Positions 1-9,845 of a stretch of 64,000 nt of DNA are shown here, in pieces. Below the pieces are notes generated by a model, which did no database searches, was not told where the DNA came from, and was given only the letters and a program-made list of their open reading frames with translations. The position numbers were made by a program, and so were the translations under genes. The stretch lies in the NCBI RefSeq assembly GCF_000300235.2, contig NZ_CP004388.1, forward strand, positions 2,877,501 through 2,941,500, in the 5' to 3' direction. The stretch is from Thalassospira xiamenensis M-5 = DSM 17429 (lineage in GTDB: Bacteria > Pseudomonadota > Alphaproteobacteria > Rhodospirillales > Thalassospiraceae). Positions within the stretch are counted from its first letter, which is position 1. Every line of letters starts with the position of its first letter.

Positions 1-107
1 CCCCTTTTTCTAGTCATACCGATGCGTTGGTTTACGCGCAATATAATTGCAATCACGCCGCTACGGTATCAGGAGCTTGAGAACAGAAACCGGCCCCGAT
101 CAAACGC

Positions 108-1109
108 CTATTTCACGATAAATCCATGCGCGTAAGGATCACGGTCATCAATGAAAATCGTGTTGTAACCATGCTTGCGTGCCCAGCCCTCGATCCCGGG
201 CACGACCGCGTCATAGTCGCCGACCTTTGTCTGTTCGACGACGGAGACACGGAACTGCGATCCGATAATGCTTTCATGAACCAGCTCATGCGCTGGGTCC
301 CACTTCCCCTTGCCAACCAATTGTGCCAGACGCGCAGAAGAGCCCGTCCCGCAGGGAGATCGATCAATCCCCTTATCACCGTAAAACACTGCATTGCGAT
401 GGGTGCTGTCAGGCTGGGTCGGTTTTCCAGTCCACTGGATATGTGACAGGCCCTTGATATCCGGGTGAAGTGGGTGAATGAACTCGCCAACCTCGTTCAG
501 GCGACGACGAAGTTCCGGACTGATGCGCTGAAAATCGCCAACCGCGTATTCGGCCATGTCACGGAAGTTTTCCTGTGGCTCGACAATCGCATAGAAATTG
601 CCGCCATAAGCAACATCAACCTTGATCGGGCCAAGATCGGGACAATCGACCTCGATATCCGTTTTATACAGGAAGGACGGTACATTGGTCAGCTTGACCG
701 ATTCCACGTAATCGCCAACCTGTTTGTATTCGGCAATCACCAGCCCGGCAGGCGTTTCAAGACGCAGTACTCCCGGGGTTTTCGGCTTTACCAGACCTTC
801 CTCGATTGCCATGGTGACCGTCCCAATTGTGCCGTGACCGCACATCGGTAGGCAGCCAGACGTCTCGATAAACAGGATGGCTACATCGCAATCATCGCGG
901 GTCGGTTCATAAAGGATCGAGCCCGACATGATGTCATGGCCACGCGGCTCGAACATCAGTCCGGTTCGTATCCAGTCATATTCCGCCTGAAAATGCGCAC
1001 GCTTTTCAAGCATATTTGCACCTTCAAGCTTTGGTCCGCCACCGGCAACCACACGCACCGGATTACCGCAGGTATGTCCATCAATACAGAAGAAGCTGTG
1101 TTTTGCCAT
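108..1109 (-). CDS. lhpA: 4-hydroxyproline 2-epimerase (proline racemase family)
   Basis: Predicted to convert trans-4-hydroxy-L-proline to cis-4-hydroxy-D-proline in the cytoplasm, the first step of hydroxyproline catabolism. The 333-residue length fits the proline racemase family. Both catalytic cysteines are visible: Cys90 in MCGHGTIG and Cys253 in SPCGTGSS, the pair that acts as general acid and base. Intact cysteines argue against a trans-3-hydroxyproline dehydratase, in which the first is replaced. It is the last of three minus-strand genes, 11 bp after the oxidoreductase gene that would use its product. Proline racemase is the alternative, but the D-amino acid oxidoreductase and DapA-like deaminase beside it favour hydroxyproline. 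Confidence 0.88.
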   Translation of the reverse strand: MAKHSFFCIDGHTCGNPVRVVAGGGPKLEGANMLEKRAHFQAEYDWIRTGLMFEPRGHDIMSGSILYEPTRDDCDVAILFIETSGCLPMCGHGTIGTVTMAIEEGLVKPKTPGVLRLETPAGLVIAEYKQVGDYVESVKLTNVPSFLYKTDIEVDCPDLGPIKVDVAYGGNFYAIVEPQENFRDMAEYAVGDFQRISPELRRRLNEVGEFIHPLHPDIKGLSHIQWTGKPTQPDSTHRNAVFYGDKGIDRSPCGTGSSARLAQLVGKGKWDPAHELVHESIIGSQFRVSVVEQTKVGDYDAVVPGIEGWARKHGYNTIFIDDRDPYAHGFIVK

Positions 1110-1120
1110 TTGGGGCGGCC

Positions 1121-2410
1121 TTATCCTTGGAAACGATCAATACGATACGGGGTCATGTTAATAGGCGGAGTCGCTTCACTCATCAGGTCGACGATCAGCC
1201 GTCCGGTGGTGGCCGCCATGGTCAGGCCAAGATGGCCGTGACCGAATGCGAAGAAGACATTTTCATGTTTGGGGCTTGCCGAAATCACAGGCTTGGAATC
1301 CGGCATTGAGGGGCGGAATCCCATCCATTCGGTGCCACCTTCAGCACTGAGTTTCGGAAGAACTTCCTTGCCTTTGGCAAACAGAGCCTTGGCGCGATCA
1401 TAATTGGGGGCAGCAACCAGACCGCCAAGCTCAACCGCCCCGCCCACACGAATACCCATTTCCATCGGCGTCAGAACAAAGCTGTCATCGGCACAAATAA
1501 TCATGCGCGATAGCTTCACGCCATTATAAGGGACCGTTGTGTTATAACCCCGTTCGGTATCAAGAGGCACCGATGAACCAAGTCGCGTGGCCAGCGTTTT
1601 TGACCATGCACCGCATGCAATAACAACCTTGTCAAAGGTAATCTGTTCACCTTGTGCCGTCATCGCGGCACGCGGTTTGCCATCGCGGTAAACGAAATCG
1701 ATAACCTCGGCATTCTGAAACTTTCCACCGCGTTCGATGAAATGGTTGTAAAGGCCGGTAACAATCCTGAACGGATCCAGAACCCTGCCCCAATCCTCCT
1801 CCATCACACCACACGCGAAGATCGGGGCCAGATCGGGCTCAATATCCCTGACCTCATCCTTGGTCAGATCACGAATTTTGACCCCGTTACGACGGCGAAG
1901 ATCAATTCCGTATCGGGCATCCCGGCGTGTTTTCTCGCTGCGATAAACACCCATAGCGCCTTCTTTTTTAAACACCGCACCGGAAAGACCTGCTTCTGCG
2001 ATCACCGGATCGTAATCTTCCCAAGCACGGTTGAGGATGGCTGCTAATTCGGTCGCAATCTGCTCTACCCGGCTTTTCGAACTGGCGGCCAGGAAACGGA
2101 TCAGCCACGGCATCATTTTAGGCAAATAGGACCAGCGCACCGAAAGCGGCCCCAGCGGATCCATCAGCCAGCCTGGCACATTTGTCCAGATACCCGGCAT
2201 GGCAATAGGCGCGCATTCCGTGACGGCAATTCCCCCAGCATTACCAAAGGATGCCCCCATCCCCGGTTCTTCGCGATCCAGAAGGGTGACGTCATAGCCC
2301 TTCTTCAAAAGAGCCAAACCGACATTGACCCCGACTATCCCGGAGCCGACAACGACGGCATGCTGTTTTGACTGTGAGGGGGACTTTGAAGCGGAAGAAG
2401 GTTTTGGCAT
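1121..2410 (-). CDS. FAD-dependent D-hydroxyproline / D-amino acid dehydrogenase (DadA family)
   Basis: DAO-family flavoprotein of 429 residues. The N-terminal dinucleotide motif (VVVGSGIVGVNVG, about residues 19-31) binds FAD and the rest resembles the small subunit of D-amino acid dehydrogenases. In this setting it should oxidise cis-4-hydroxy-D-proline to 1-pyrroline-4-hydroxy-2-carboxylate. The polar Ser/Lys/Gln-rich first 16 residues show no export signal. It lies between the DapA-like deaminase and the epimerase on the same strand, so co-transcription is likely. No companion alpha or gamma subunit genes are seen, so a single-subunit (LhpB-like or DadA-like) enzyme is inferred. Substrate is inferred from the neighbours only. 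Confidence 0.82.
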   Translation of the reverse strand: MPKPSSASKSPSQSKQHAVVVGSGIVGVNVGLALLKKGYDVTLLDREEPGMGASFGNAGGIAVTECAPIAMPGIWTNVPGWLMDPLGPLSVRWSYLPKMMPWLIRFLAASSKSRVEQIATELAAILNRAWEDYDPVIAEAGLSGAVFKKEGAMGVYRSEKTRRDARYGIDLRRRNGVKIRDLTKDEVRDIEPDLAPIFACGVMEEDWGRVLDPFRIVTGLYNHFIERGGKFQNAEVIDFVYRDGKPRAAMTAQGEQITFDKVVIACGAWSKTLATRLGSSVPLDTERGYNTTVPYNGVKLSRMIICADDSFVLTPMEMGIRVGGAVELGGLVAAPNYDRAKALFAKGKEVLPKLSAEGGTEWMGFRPSMPDSKPVISASPKHENVFFAFGHGHLGLTMAATTGRLIVDLMSEATPPINMTPYRIDRFQG

Positions 2411-2588
2411 GTTCCGGGCCCTGACTGCTTTGGTGTGCGCGTTTTATCTTGATCTCTCGTCTCGTGCCAGAGGGCAGCAAACTCCCCTGCGAAAATCACA
2501 GGAGAGTTCACACTTGCCATCAAATCATACGCAAATGCAATCACGCCTTACGGAGCTGATGCGATGAATGCGTTGATTGCAAAGCGAA
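2411..2588. other. Gap between lhpC and the D-amino acid dehydrogenase gene
   Basis: About 180 bp without a convincing reading frame, inside an otherwise tight minus-strand gene set. I see no strong hairpin followed by a T-run and no clear operator, so read-through from lhpC is plausible. Confidence 0.4.
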
Positions 2589-3485
2589 TTAAAGTTTCGG
2601 GCGTGTGTCGATGGCTTTCTGGATGGTTGCGCGGATGCGTTCCATCTCCTCGCCAACCAGCGGAAGACGCGGAGCACGGACATGGGCCTTACCCACGCCG
2701 GTCATCTCCTGTGCCAGTTTGATATACTGAACAAGCTTGGCATGAACATCCATATGCAGGACCGGGGTAAACCAGCGATAGATTTCAAGCGCTTCCTTGT
2801 ATTTCCCCTCAGACAGCAGCTTCCAAAGTGCGACCGATTCCTGCGGGAAAGCATCGGTAAAGCCCGAAATCCAGCCAACCGCACCCAGAACCTGGGTTTC
2901 CATGACAAGGTCATCCATGCCGCAGAACAGAACGAAACGATCACCACAGGCATTATAGATGTCGGTAATACGGCGCGGGTCGCCGGAGCTTTCCTTGATC
3001 GCAACCAGGTTCTTCACATCGGCAAGCTGGTTGAATTCTTCAGGCTTGATATCGATGCGATAGGCACCGGGGTTGTTATAGATCATGATCGGTAGCTTGG
3101 TCTTGGCAGCAACCGAGCGGAAATGCTTTATATTTTCGCGCGGATCGGCGGTATAGATCATACCCGGCAGAAGCATCAGGCCATCAGCGCCAAGTTCTTC
3201 GCATTTCTGCACGTAGCGAATGGCAGCCTGGGTCGAGTTTTCGGCAACGCCCGACAGAACCGGTATGCGACCGTTGGTAACTTCGACAGCAAGCTTGAGA
3301 ACCGCGATTTTTTCTTCCGGCTCAAGGGCTGCGTTCTCGCCAACCGAGCCCAGCATGACAAGGCCGTCAACACCGGCCTTGATAAGGGCTTCGATCTGAT
3401 GGGCGGTCATATCGAAATCGATTGAACCATCTTCATTCATCTGGGTGGCAACGGCGGGGAATACGCCAGTCCAGTTTACCTGCAT
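2589..3485 (-). CDS. lhpC: 1-pyrroline-4-hydroxy-2-carboxylate deaminase (DapA/NAL family)
   Basis: DHDPS/N-acetylneuraminate lyase-type TIM barrel of 298 residues. The Schiff-base lysine is Lys164 in KESSGD and the partner tyrosine is Tyr136 in IMIYNNP; the substrate-binding GTTGE motif appears as GSVGE (about 46-50). In hydroxyproline catabolism this family deaminates 1-pyrroline-4-hydroxy-2-carboxylate to alpha-ketoglutarate semialdehyde. It is the promoter-proximal gene of the three-gene minus-strand set, downstream of a TTGTATACAA palindrome. A good ribosome site (GGAGGTTA on the minus strand) supports the start. True dihydrodipicolinate synthase is less likely because of the epimerase and D-amino acid dehydrogenase beside it. 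Confidence 0.82.
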   Translation of the reverse strand: MQVNWTGVFPAVATQMNEDGSIDFDMTAHQIEALIKAGVDGLVMLGSVGENAALEPEEKIAVLKLAVEVTNGRIPVLSGVAENSTQAAIRYVQKCEELGADGLMLLPGMIYTADPRENIKHFRSVAAKTKLPIMIYNNPGAYRIDIKPEEFNQLADVKNLVAIKESSGDPRRITDIYNACGDRFVLFCGMDDLVMETQVLGAVGWISGFTDAFPQESVALWKLLSEGKYKEALEIYRWFTPVLHMDVHAKLVQYIKLAQEMTGVGKAHVRAPRLPLVGEEMERIRATIQKAIDTRPKL

Positions 3486-3585
3486 GGAAAGTAACCTCCT
3501 GATTTGGTCGCGCGCCCATTAGTGGGTTAGACCGTTTAATCGCCCAAACCCGCGAATTCGCAGGCCCAAACTGCATATATGTATA

Positions 3586-3595
3586 TTGTATACAA
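3586..3595. promoter_or_regulatory. Palindrome TTGTATACAA, probable GntR-type operator
   Basis: A perfect 10-bp palindrome about 100 bp upstream of lhpC, in an AT-rich stretch. The pattern GT(N4)AC within TTGTATACAA is typical of GntR/FCD-family sites. No GntR gene is in the window, so the regulator would lie outside it. Assignment is by pattern only. Confidence 0.45.
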
Positions 3596-3637
3596 ATTTT
3601 AGAATTCGATAGCAATGGGAAATTTTAGAAAACAAAA

Positions 3638-3656
3638 GGCCCCGCCATGCGGAGCC
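3638..3656 (-). terminator. Rho-independent terminator of the glycosyltransferase gene
   Basis: GGCCCCGC and GCGGAGCC pair with one C/A mismatch and a 3-nt loop. Read on the minus strand the hairpin is followed by TTTTGTTTTCT. It lies about 35 bp past the stop of the minus-strand glycosyltransferase gene. Confidence 0.7.
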
Positions 3657-3691
3657 CATCTTGGTTTCATAGTCTCAGTTTTCCAATTTTA

Positions 3692-4855
3692 TTACGGCAT
3701 TAATCCCGGCTTGCCGGAGATAACATCAAGGGTCTCGCGGATGATCACTGCATCACACAGCTCCTGCTCGACCATGACACGCGCATTCTGGCCAAACTTC
3801 TGACGCTTTGCATCGTCCTCCATAAGGTTCTCAATCGCATCTGCCAAAGCTTCCGCATCACCCAACCCTACCAGCAAACCGGTCTGTTCCTGTTTTACGA
3901 TTTCACGACAGCCTGGAACATCTGTTGCAACCATCGCCAGACCGCTCGCAGCGGCCTCAAGCAAAGACTTCGGCAACCCTTCCCGCCAAGATGGCAGAAC
4001 AGCCAGATCAGATTGCCTGAGCAATTCAGCAACATCACTTCTTTTGCCAAGCCACTCTATCAAACCGTCATTCTGCCATTTCACAAGGCTTTTGGTATCG
4101 GCAGAGTCAGGATTTACCGGATCAGAATCACCGACCAAAAGTATTCGGTAATCTCGGGTTCTGGATTTGAGGATACGCGCGGCATCAACCAGTTCCGCCA
4201 ATCCCTTGGACCACAACATTCGGGCCACGAAGATCACAGTTTTGCGTAAACCATCAATTCCATCCTGCTTCCCCGGATGGAATTGCCTGATATCCACCCC
4301 GGAACCACGCACGAGAGAAAGGCGCGTCTTGCGGAAGCCAAATCCACGCATCAGATCGAAATCATCCGAATTCTGAACAATGATGTGGATTGATGGGCAT
4401 CTGGCATAAAATCGCAACAACATCGAAACCACAGCACGCACCAAACGCGCTTTGGTCCCGTTTGAAACGAACATGAACCCGAGCCCGGTTACCATGTTTA
4501 CGGAACGACGCGCGCCAACCATCAACCCAGCAAGGCAAGATAAAACAACACATTGTATTGCGACATTGATAACCACATCCGGTTGCTCTCGACGGATAAG
4601 GCATGCAAGCGCCCTGATCGTCTTCAGCGATTTCAAAGGGCTAAGTCCACCGCGCGCAATCGGCACATCGATAACACGGAAACCCTCGGATCGCAGTTGG
4701 ACAGCGGCGTCATTCGCGTTGCACGCGACAATCACCTCATCGCCACGCAAAAGTGCGGCCCGACCCAAACCAATCCGATGGGAAACGAAAGACCAATCCT
4801 CTCCGCAGACGAATAACAGTTTGCGACTACGCTTTGCCGAGACATTTTTTTTCAT
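3692..4855 (-). CDS. Glycosyltransferase family 4
   Basis: Retaining GT-B glycosyltransferase of 387 residues. The N-terminal half has the Rossmann-like start RKLLFVCGEDW and resembles the glycosyl_trans_4 domain. The C-terminal half carries the nucleotide-sugar site, with EGLPKSLLEAAASG giving the E-x7-E motif. No membrane segment or signal peptide is evident. Probable role is adding a sugar during capsule, exopolysaccharide or LPS assembly; donor and acceptor cannot be told. It is divergent from the two-domain oxidoreductase gene that often sits in polysaccharide clusters, sharing a promoter region of about 130 bp. Confidence 0.82.
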   Translation of the reverse strand: MKKNVSAKRSRKLLFVCGEDWSFVSHRIGLGRAALLRGDEVIVACNANDAAVQLRSEGFRVIDVPIARGGLSPLKSLKTIRALACLIRREQPDVVINVAIQCVVLSCLAGLMVGARRSVNMVTGLGFMFVSNGTKARLVRAVVSMLLRFYARCPSIHIIVQNSDDFDLMRGFGFRKTRLSLVRGSGVDIRQFHPGKQDGIDGLRKTVIFVARMLWSKGLAELVDAARILKSRTRDYRILLVGDSDPVNPDSADTKSLVKWQNDGLIEWLGKRSDVAELLRQSDLAVLPSWREGLPKSLLEAAASGLAMVATDVPGCREIVKQEQTGLLVGLGDAEALADAIENLMEDDAKRQKFGQNARVMVEQELCDAVIIRETLDVISGKPGLMP

Positions 4856-4993
4856 ATGACGGATTCCGTGATTATGACATCGGCTTTGCTAAACGCCTGC
4901 CAAAGTCCCGTCAATGACGGATCGACCTGCACATACTGATATGATTTAATTCCTGTTCCATATTTCATCCCTAACGTGCATCAGGACGATATC

Positions 4994-7105
4994 ATGACGG
5001 ATATGCGGGCATTATTACGGTTTCCCGGTGAAAGGCGGCTTGCCGTGGCCGACTGCCCCGTTCCCGCCCTATTGCCCGGTACCATTCTGGTCCGCACAGA
5101 GATATCTGTCATCAGTAATGGTACGGAAAGACAGCAAGCTAGCGAAACCAAAGCGTCCCTTATTAGAAAGGCATGGCAGCGACCGGATCTGGTAGCGTTG
5201 ACAATTGAAAAGTTTCGTCGCGACGGCGCGCAGGCAACCCTCAATGCCGTTAAAGGACGCCTTGGCAGACCAATGGCGACCGGATACGCCAATTGCGGAA
5301 CTGTCGAGGCAATGGCCCCGGATGTCACCGACTTTGATATTGGTCAGCGCGTTGCCTGTGCGGGTATGGAGCATGCCAATCATGCAGAATATAACATTGT
5401 CCCACGCAATCTGGCTTGCCCCGTCCCCAACACTGTATCAGACGAGATGGCAGCTTTTGCCACCCTTTACGCCATCGGACTTCATGCCGCCCACCAAGGA
5501 GAACTTGAGATCGGGCAGAAGGTAGCCGTGATTGGATGCGGCCTAATCGGTCAAATAGTCACTCAAATCACAATCGCAGCCGGTGCGATTGTGACCGTGA
5601 TTGAACCGTTTTCGGAGCGCAGAAAAAAAGCAGAAGAAAGCGGGGCCAAGTATGCCTATGCAGATATCAGCACCGCCCCTGTTGACCAGTTCGATGCTGT
5701 GCTTGTTTGCAGTAATAATAACAAAGCAGCACGCACCGTAATTGAATCGGCCGCAAAGCTTTGCCGTGATCGTGGCATCATTGTCTGCGTTGGAGACGTT
5801 GCTGTGAACGCACCGCGCAATATCCTGTATCGCAAGGAAATTACCATCCGGCAGGTGCGGTCCTATGGCCCGGGCCGTTATGACGCGAACTACGAGCAAC
5901 TGGGACAGGACTACCCGATCGGCCATGCCCGATGGACGGTAAAACGGAACATGGCGGCAGCACTATCCCTGATGGAAAGTGGAAAGCTCGACCCGGCCTC
6001 GCTTATCTCCCATCGGATTAACCTGCATGAAGCTTCTGATTTTCTATCAGGAGGTGATGACCCGACCATAATGGCGACGGTCATTAAATATCATCGAACC
6101 GATAGCAAACCGCAACCACCAGCCCCAGTCAAAAAGATCAGCAAGCCTAATGTCATGCCGGTCCGGATCGGATTGATAGGCGCGGGAAATTACATGAACA
6201 GCGTTTTGCTCCCTCGATTAAAGCTGCGCAAAAAGGTCGCATTGAATGCGGTCGTCTCGGGCAAAGGTCTTTCGGCACTGGCCATCTGCCGGCATATGCC
6301 GGATATAACTACCGCGTCCGATCCGGATGAAATTCTGTCAAATCACGATATCAATACGGTGTTTATTGCCACCCGGCACGATAGCCATGCTGACCTCGCC
6401 AGTAAGGCCTTGGGCGCAGGGAAACATGTCTGGCTGGAGAAGCCGCTTTGCATCCATCCGAAACAGATCGGCGCACTCAAACAGGCCGCAGGATTGAGCC
6501 AAACACAGGTATTCATGGTTGGACATAATCGTCGCTTTGCGCCGATGACAGCCTGCCTGAAACAGCATCTAGTCAAAGGCAAAAAGCAATTCCGCTATCA
6601 GGTACGTCCCAATCCACTCCCTTCCGATCACTGGCTGTACCGTCCTGATCAAGGTGGCAGAACAATCGGAGAAATCAGTCATTTCATTGATCTGATTGGC
6701 TATCTGACAGGTGCTGAAATGATCAGCCTTTCATGTGACTGGATTGATCGCAAGGCCGGTGACAGCGTTTGGTACATGCACTTTGCCGACGGATCACGAG
6801 GCGAAGTTTCTTACATGCATGCCGCCCGACGCAATATGCCAAAGGAAACTCTTGAGGTCCTTGCACCGGGATTTTCTGCCACGATCCAAGATTGGCGGAA
6901 GCTTGTGATCAATGGCAACACTGTCATGCGAAAAGGCATTTTTAAAAGCCCTGACAAAGGGCATGACAACGCCATTGATTGCTTCATTGATGCCCTAAGC
7001 TCAGGCATCCACGACCATCGAATGCAAGGGATCGCAGCAGAAATAAGCTTGATGGACCAAATTCTGTCCGCGGCCGAAGGCAGCCGTCATGATGCCCCGG
7101 CATAA
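4994..7105 (+). CDS. Fused two-domain oxidoreductase (zinc-type MDR + Gfo/Idh/MocA)
   Basis: One chain of about 700 residues with two dehydrogenase modules. The first (about 1-370) is an MDR/alcohol-dehydrogenase-like domain with GCGLIGQIV as the nucleotide-binding turn. The second (about 390-700) is Gfo/Idh/MocA-like, with IGLIGAGNYMNSVLLPRL at its start and the typical EKPL motif (WLEKPLCI). Such fusions are known in bacterial polysaccharide loci, where a sugar-nucleotide substrate is suspected but unproven. I prefer the ATG at 4994, preceded by AGGA at 4983, over the in-frame GTG at 4976. The 3' end overlaps the convergent carrier gene by 19 bp. Confidence 0.82.
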   Translation: MTDMRALLRFPGERRLAVADCPVPALLPGTILVRTEISVISNGTERQQASETKASLIRKAWQRPDLVALTIEKFRRDGAQATLNAVKGRLGRPMATGYANCGTVEAMAPDVTDFDIGQRVACAGMEHANHAEYNIVPRNLACPVPNTVSDEMAAFATLYAIGLHAAHQGELEIGQKVAVIGCGLIGQIVTQITIAAGAIVTVIEPFSERRKKAEESGAKYAYADISTAPVDQFDAVLVCSNNNKAARTVIESAAKLCRDRGIIVCVGDVAVNAPRNILYRKEITIRQVRSYGPGRYDANYEQLGQDYPIGHARWTVKRNMAAALSLMESGKLDPASLISHRINLHEASDFLSGGDDPTIMATVIKYHRTDSKPQPPAPVKKISKPNVMPVRIGLIGAGNYMNSVLLPRLKLRKKVALNAVVSGKGLSALAICRHMPDITTASDPDEILSNHDINTVFIATRHDSHADLASKALGAGKHVWLEKPLCIHPKQIGALKQAAGLSQTQVFMVGHNRRFAPMTACLKQHLVKGKKQFRYQVRPNPLPSDHWLYRPDQGGRTIGEISHFIDLIGYLTGAEMISLSCDWIDRKAGDSVWYMHFADGSRGEVSYMHAARRNMPKETLEVLAPGFSATIQDWRKLVINGNTVMRKGIFKSPDKGHDNAIDCFIDALSSGIHDHRMQGIAAEISLMDQILSAAEGSRHDAPA

Positions 7106-8028
7106 AGCACAATAAGCGGCAAAGTGATCACACTGATCAGCGTCGTGATCAGAATGGTCGTGGAAGACCGATCGATACAAACACTGTAGCTACCAGCAAT
7201 GATTGCCACATTCGCCCCCGCAGGAAGAGCTGCAATCAGAACCACGATGGTCAACCACAGCGGTTGCAAGTCAAAAATAAAATGAGCGATCAGGAACACA
7301 AGAACCGGCTGCACAAACATTTTCGCAACAGTGCACAGCATGCTTGCGGACATATTGCCACGAACGGACTGCCCATAAAGCCCAGCCCCGACCAGAAGCA
7401 ACGCGATTGTGGGCCCTGCCGTCCGAAACCGTTCGAGTGTTCCATCAATCATTTCGGGCAATCGAAGATCAATCAGGGACGCCAGTACACCAAGGATAAT
7501 CGCAATGATAATCGGATTGCGCAAAACCCGAATGACACTGCGAACGACATTGGGCAACCAATGCCCGCCGCCAGAACGCGAACCTTCCACGATCATCACC
7601 GTAAGCCCCAACAAGGTCAGCGGATGGATCGACAGGATAATCAGAAGCGGTACCAGACCTTCTTCACCGTATACCGCCTGAACCAGAGGAATACCGAGCA
7701 GCACAATATTGGAGAAAACCCCGCCCATGGCGGTTACAGCCGCCTCGTCCGTTCTCGCCTTAAGCCACGCCCGTGCCACCATAAACACCAGTAAAAAGTT
7801 CAGAAGTGCGCCCGCATAGTAGCTACCCCACAAGCGCAAATCGAAATGCGCACTGATGTCGGATTGCGACAGGGTTTGAAACAACATAGCCGGAATAAAG
7901 GCATTCATCGCAAGGCGGGCAAGGAACGGAATGCCTTCGCGGCTGATAACGCGGAAACGGGTTAAAAGATAACCACACAGGATCGTCAAAAAAACAGGTC
8001 CAACTTTTCCAACGATCAGATCAAGCAT
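7087..8028 (-). CDS. AEC-family (auxin efflux carrier type) transporter
   Basis: Integral membrane protein of 313 residues with about ten hydrophobic segments in the two-bundle AEC arrangement, beginning LIVGKVGPVFLTILCGYLLTR. AEC members move carboxylates such as malate or malonate, or auxin-like acids, but the substrate here cannot be read. The start at 8028 is chosen because GGGGGGAAG precedes the ATG directly. A longer in-frame version reaching 8121 has no ribosome site and an uncharacteristic N terminus. The stop overlaps the end of the convergent two-domain oxidoreductase gene. It stands alone between polysaccharide and glycerol genes. Confidence 0.85.
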   Translation of the reverse strand: MLDLIVGKVGPVFLTILCGYLLTRFRVISREGIPFLARLAMNAFIPAMLFQTLSQSDISAHFDLRLWGSYYAGALLNFLLVFMVARAWLKARTDEAAVTAMGGVFSNIVLLGIPLVQAVYGEEGLVPLLIILSIHPLTLLGLTVMIVEGSRSGGGHWLPNVVRSVIRVLRNPIIIAIILGVLASLIDLRLPEMIDGTLERFRTAGPTIALLLVGAGLYGQSVRGNMSASMLCTVAKMFVQPVLVFLIAHFIFDLQPLWLTIVVLIAALPAGANVAIIAGSYSVCIDRSSTTILITTLISVITLPLIVLYAGAS

Positions 8029-8128
8029 CTTCCCCCCTGGCCGCCCGGTGACGGTCCCCAAACGGTCGCACCCTGTATCCAATAGCAGCAGTTCTATGAA
8101 AATACGGACGAATATCCGCAAAAAGAAA

Positions 8129-8152
8129 GGACAGTACCACGTGGTACCGTCC
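8129..8152 (-). terminator. Terminator of glpK
   Basis: GGACAGTACCAC and GTGGTACCGTCC form a 12-bp arm pair with one mismatch. On the minus strand the structure is followed by TTTCTTTTTG. It sits about 65 bp after the glpK stop. Confidence 0.65.
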
Positions 8153-8216
8153 CGATCTTACAAAGCAATTTATGCGATGACCAGTCTGTAAAGCCATCGG
8201 ACAACAGCGAAACTAT

Positions 8217-9710
8217 TCAGCCCTGCTCTGTCATGGTTCGCTTGACCGCACTCTTCCAGCCGCCCAAAAGATGTTTCCGGCGACCAGCTTCAAGTTCTGG
8301 TTTGAATTCAGCATCCATATGCCAGTTTTCGGCGATATGATGGAGGTCGCGGTAAACCCCCGCCTGCAACCCCGCAAGATAGGCGGCACCAAGTGCAGTT
8401 GTTTCCGTCACAACCGGGCGCTGAACCGGAATATCAAGAATATCTGAGAGGTTCTGACACAACCAGTCATTGGCAACCATACCACCGTCAACCCGAACGG
8501 CCTTGGGCGAAACACCGTCTGCCGCCATCGCTTCGAACAGATCAAAGGTCTGATAACAAACGCTTTCAAGTGCGGCACGAACGAATTCACGTGGCCCCGT
8601 GTCACGGGTCAATCCGAAAATGGCACCGCGCGCATCCGGATCCCAATAAGGCGCACCAAGTCCGGTAAAGGCCGGAACAAGATAAACGCCGTGATTATCG
8701 TCAAGCGATTTGGCCAAACCTTCACTTTCGGCGGCCGATTTGATGATGCCAAGACCATCACGCAGCCACTGCACCGCCGCTCCGGCAACAAAAATCGCCC
8801 CTTCGATGGCATAGCTGGTTTTGCCATTCAAACGATAACCGACCGTGGTCAGCAAACGATGCTGCGATGTCACAGCATCATCCCCGGTATTGAGAATCAC
8901 AAAACAACCGGTGCCATAGGTGCTTTTGATGTCGCCTGGCTCAAAGCAGCACTGACCGAATGCGGCCGCCTGCTGGTCGCCTGCCATACCCAGGACAGGA
9001 ATTTCACGCCCAAAGATATCGGCATCCACCATTCCGAAATCGGCAGCACAATCCTTGACTTCCGGCAACATGCGCTTGGGAACACGGAAGATTTCGCACA
9101 ACCTGTCATCCCAGACATTGTCGCGAATATTGAAAAGATTGGTGCGTGCGGCATTGGTGGCATCCGTCGCGTGCGATTTTCCGCCGGTCAAACGCCACAG
9201 CAGGAATGAGTCGACCGTACCAAACGCTAGGTCACCCTGTTCGGCCAGCGCCCGTGCACCGGTGACATGATCGAGTATCCACGCAGCCTTGGTTGCCGAG
9301 AAATACGGATCGATCAAAAGCCCGCTTCGATTATTGACATCAGTTTCAAGGTCCGGATCACGCTTTTTCAAATCATGGCACAAAGCCGCAGTCCGACGAT
9401 CCTGCCAAACGATGGCATTATAAACGGCTTTGCCCGTCTTGCGGTCCCAAACCACGGTGGTTTCACGCTGGTTGGTGATGCCTATTGCCACAACGTTGGC
9501 AATATCGATCCGCGACAAAGCTTCGCGACAAACCGCAACAACCGTTTCCCAAAGGTCTTCAGGATCATGTTCCACCCAGCCACTATTGGGAAAATGTTGG
9601 GGAAATTCCTGTTGCGCGACCGCCACGGATCGGCCAGCGGCATCGAACACGATGGCGCGTGAGCTGGTGGTACCCTGATCAATTGCCAGAATGTAACGTG
9701 TATCGGTCAT
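8217..9710 (-). CDS. glpK: Glycerol kinase
   Basis: ATP-dependent phosphorylation of glycerol to sn-glycerol 3-phosphate in the cytoplasm. FGGY-family sugar kinase of 497 residues, the usual length. The N-terminal phosphate-binding motif DQGTTSSR (about 11-18), the substrate-region sequence [10 protein letters not shown] and the C-terminal DGGMVAND (about 408-415) are intact. The start is fixed by GGGAGGAAAC 8 nt before the ATG. It is transcribed alone and away from glpD, which lies about 4 kb to the right, but both promoters carry the same GlpR-type palindrome. It supplies the substrate of GlpD and traps glycerol taken up by GlpSTPQUV. Confidence 0.96.
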   Translation of the reverse strand: MTDTRYILAIDQGTTSSRAIVFDAAGRSVAVAQQEFPQHFPNSGWVEHDPEDLWETVVAVCREALSRIDIANVVAIGITNQRETTVVWDRKTGKAVYNAIVWQDRRTAALCHDLKKRDPDLETDVNNRSGLLIDPYFSATKAAWILDHVTGARALAEQGDLAFGTVDSFLLWRLTGGKSHATDATNAARTNLFNIRDNVWDDRLCEIFRVPKRMLPEVKDCAADFGMVDADIFGREIPVLGMAGDQQAAAFGQCCFEPGDIKSTYGTGCFVILNTGDDAVTSQHRLLTTVGYRLNGKTSYAIEGAIFVAGAAVQWLRDGLGIIKSAAESEGLAKSLDDNHGVYLVPAFTGLGAPYWDPDARGAIFGLTRDTGPREFVRAALESVCYQTFDLFEAMAADGVSPKAVRVDGGMVANDWLCQNLSDILDIPVQRPVVTETTALGAAYLAGLQAGVYRDLHHIAENWHMDAEFKPELEAGRRKHLLGGWKSAVKRTMTEQG

Positions 9711-9845
9711 TTCTGTTTCCTCCCGAGCCGACAGTTGGTCTGCCGTACCGTTCCGGTCCTTTGCGGCGGCTGATTTTTACCGTGCATCCGACCGGTTCAA
9801 CTGATTTTCTGTTTCTATTTAGAAAAGAAACACACCAAAAAACAA

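Noticed and set aside
1-107. A gene fragment at the left edge
   Set aside because: No reading frame with coding character in the first 107 bp; nothing recognised there.
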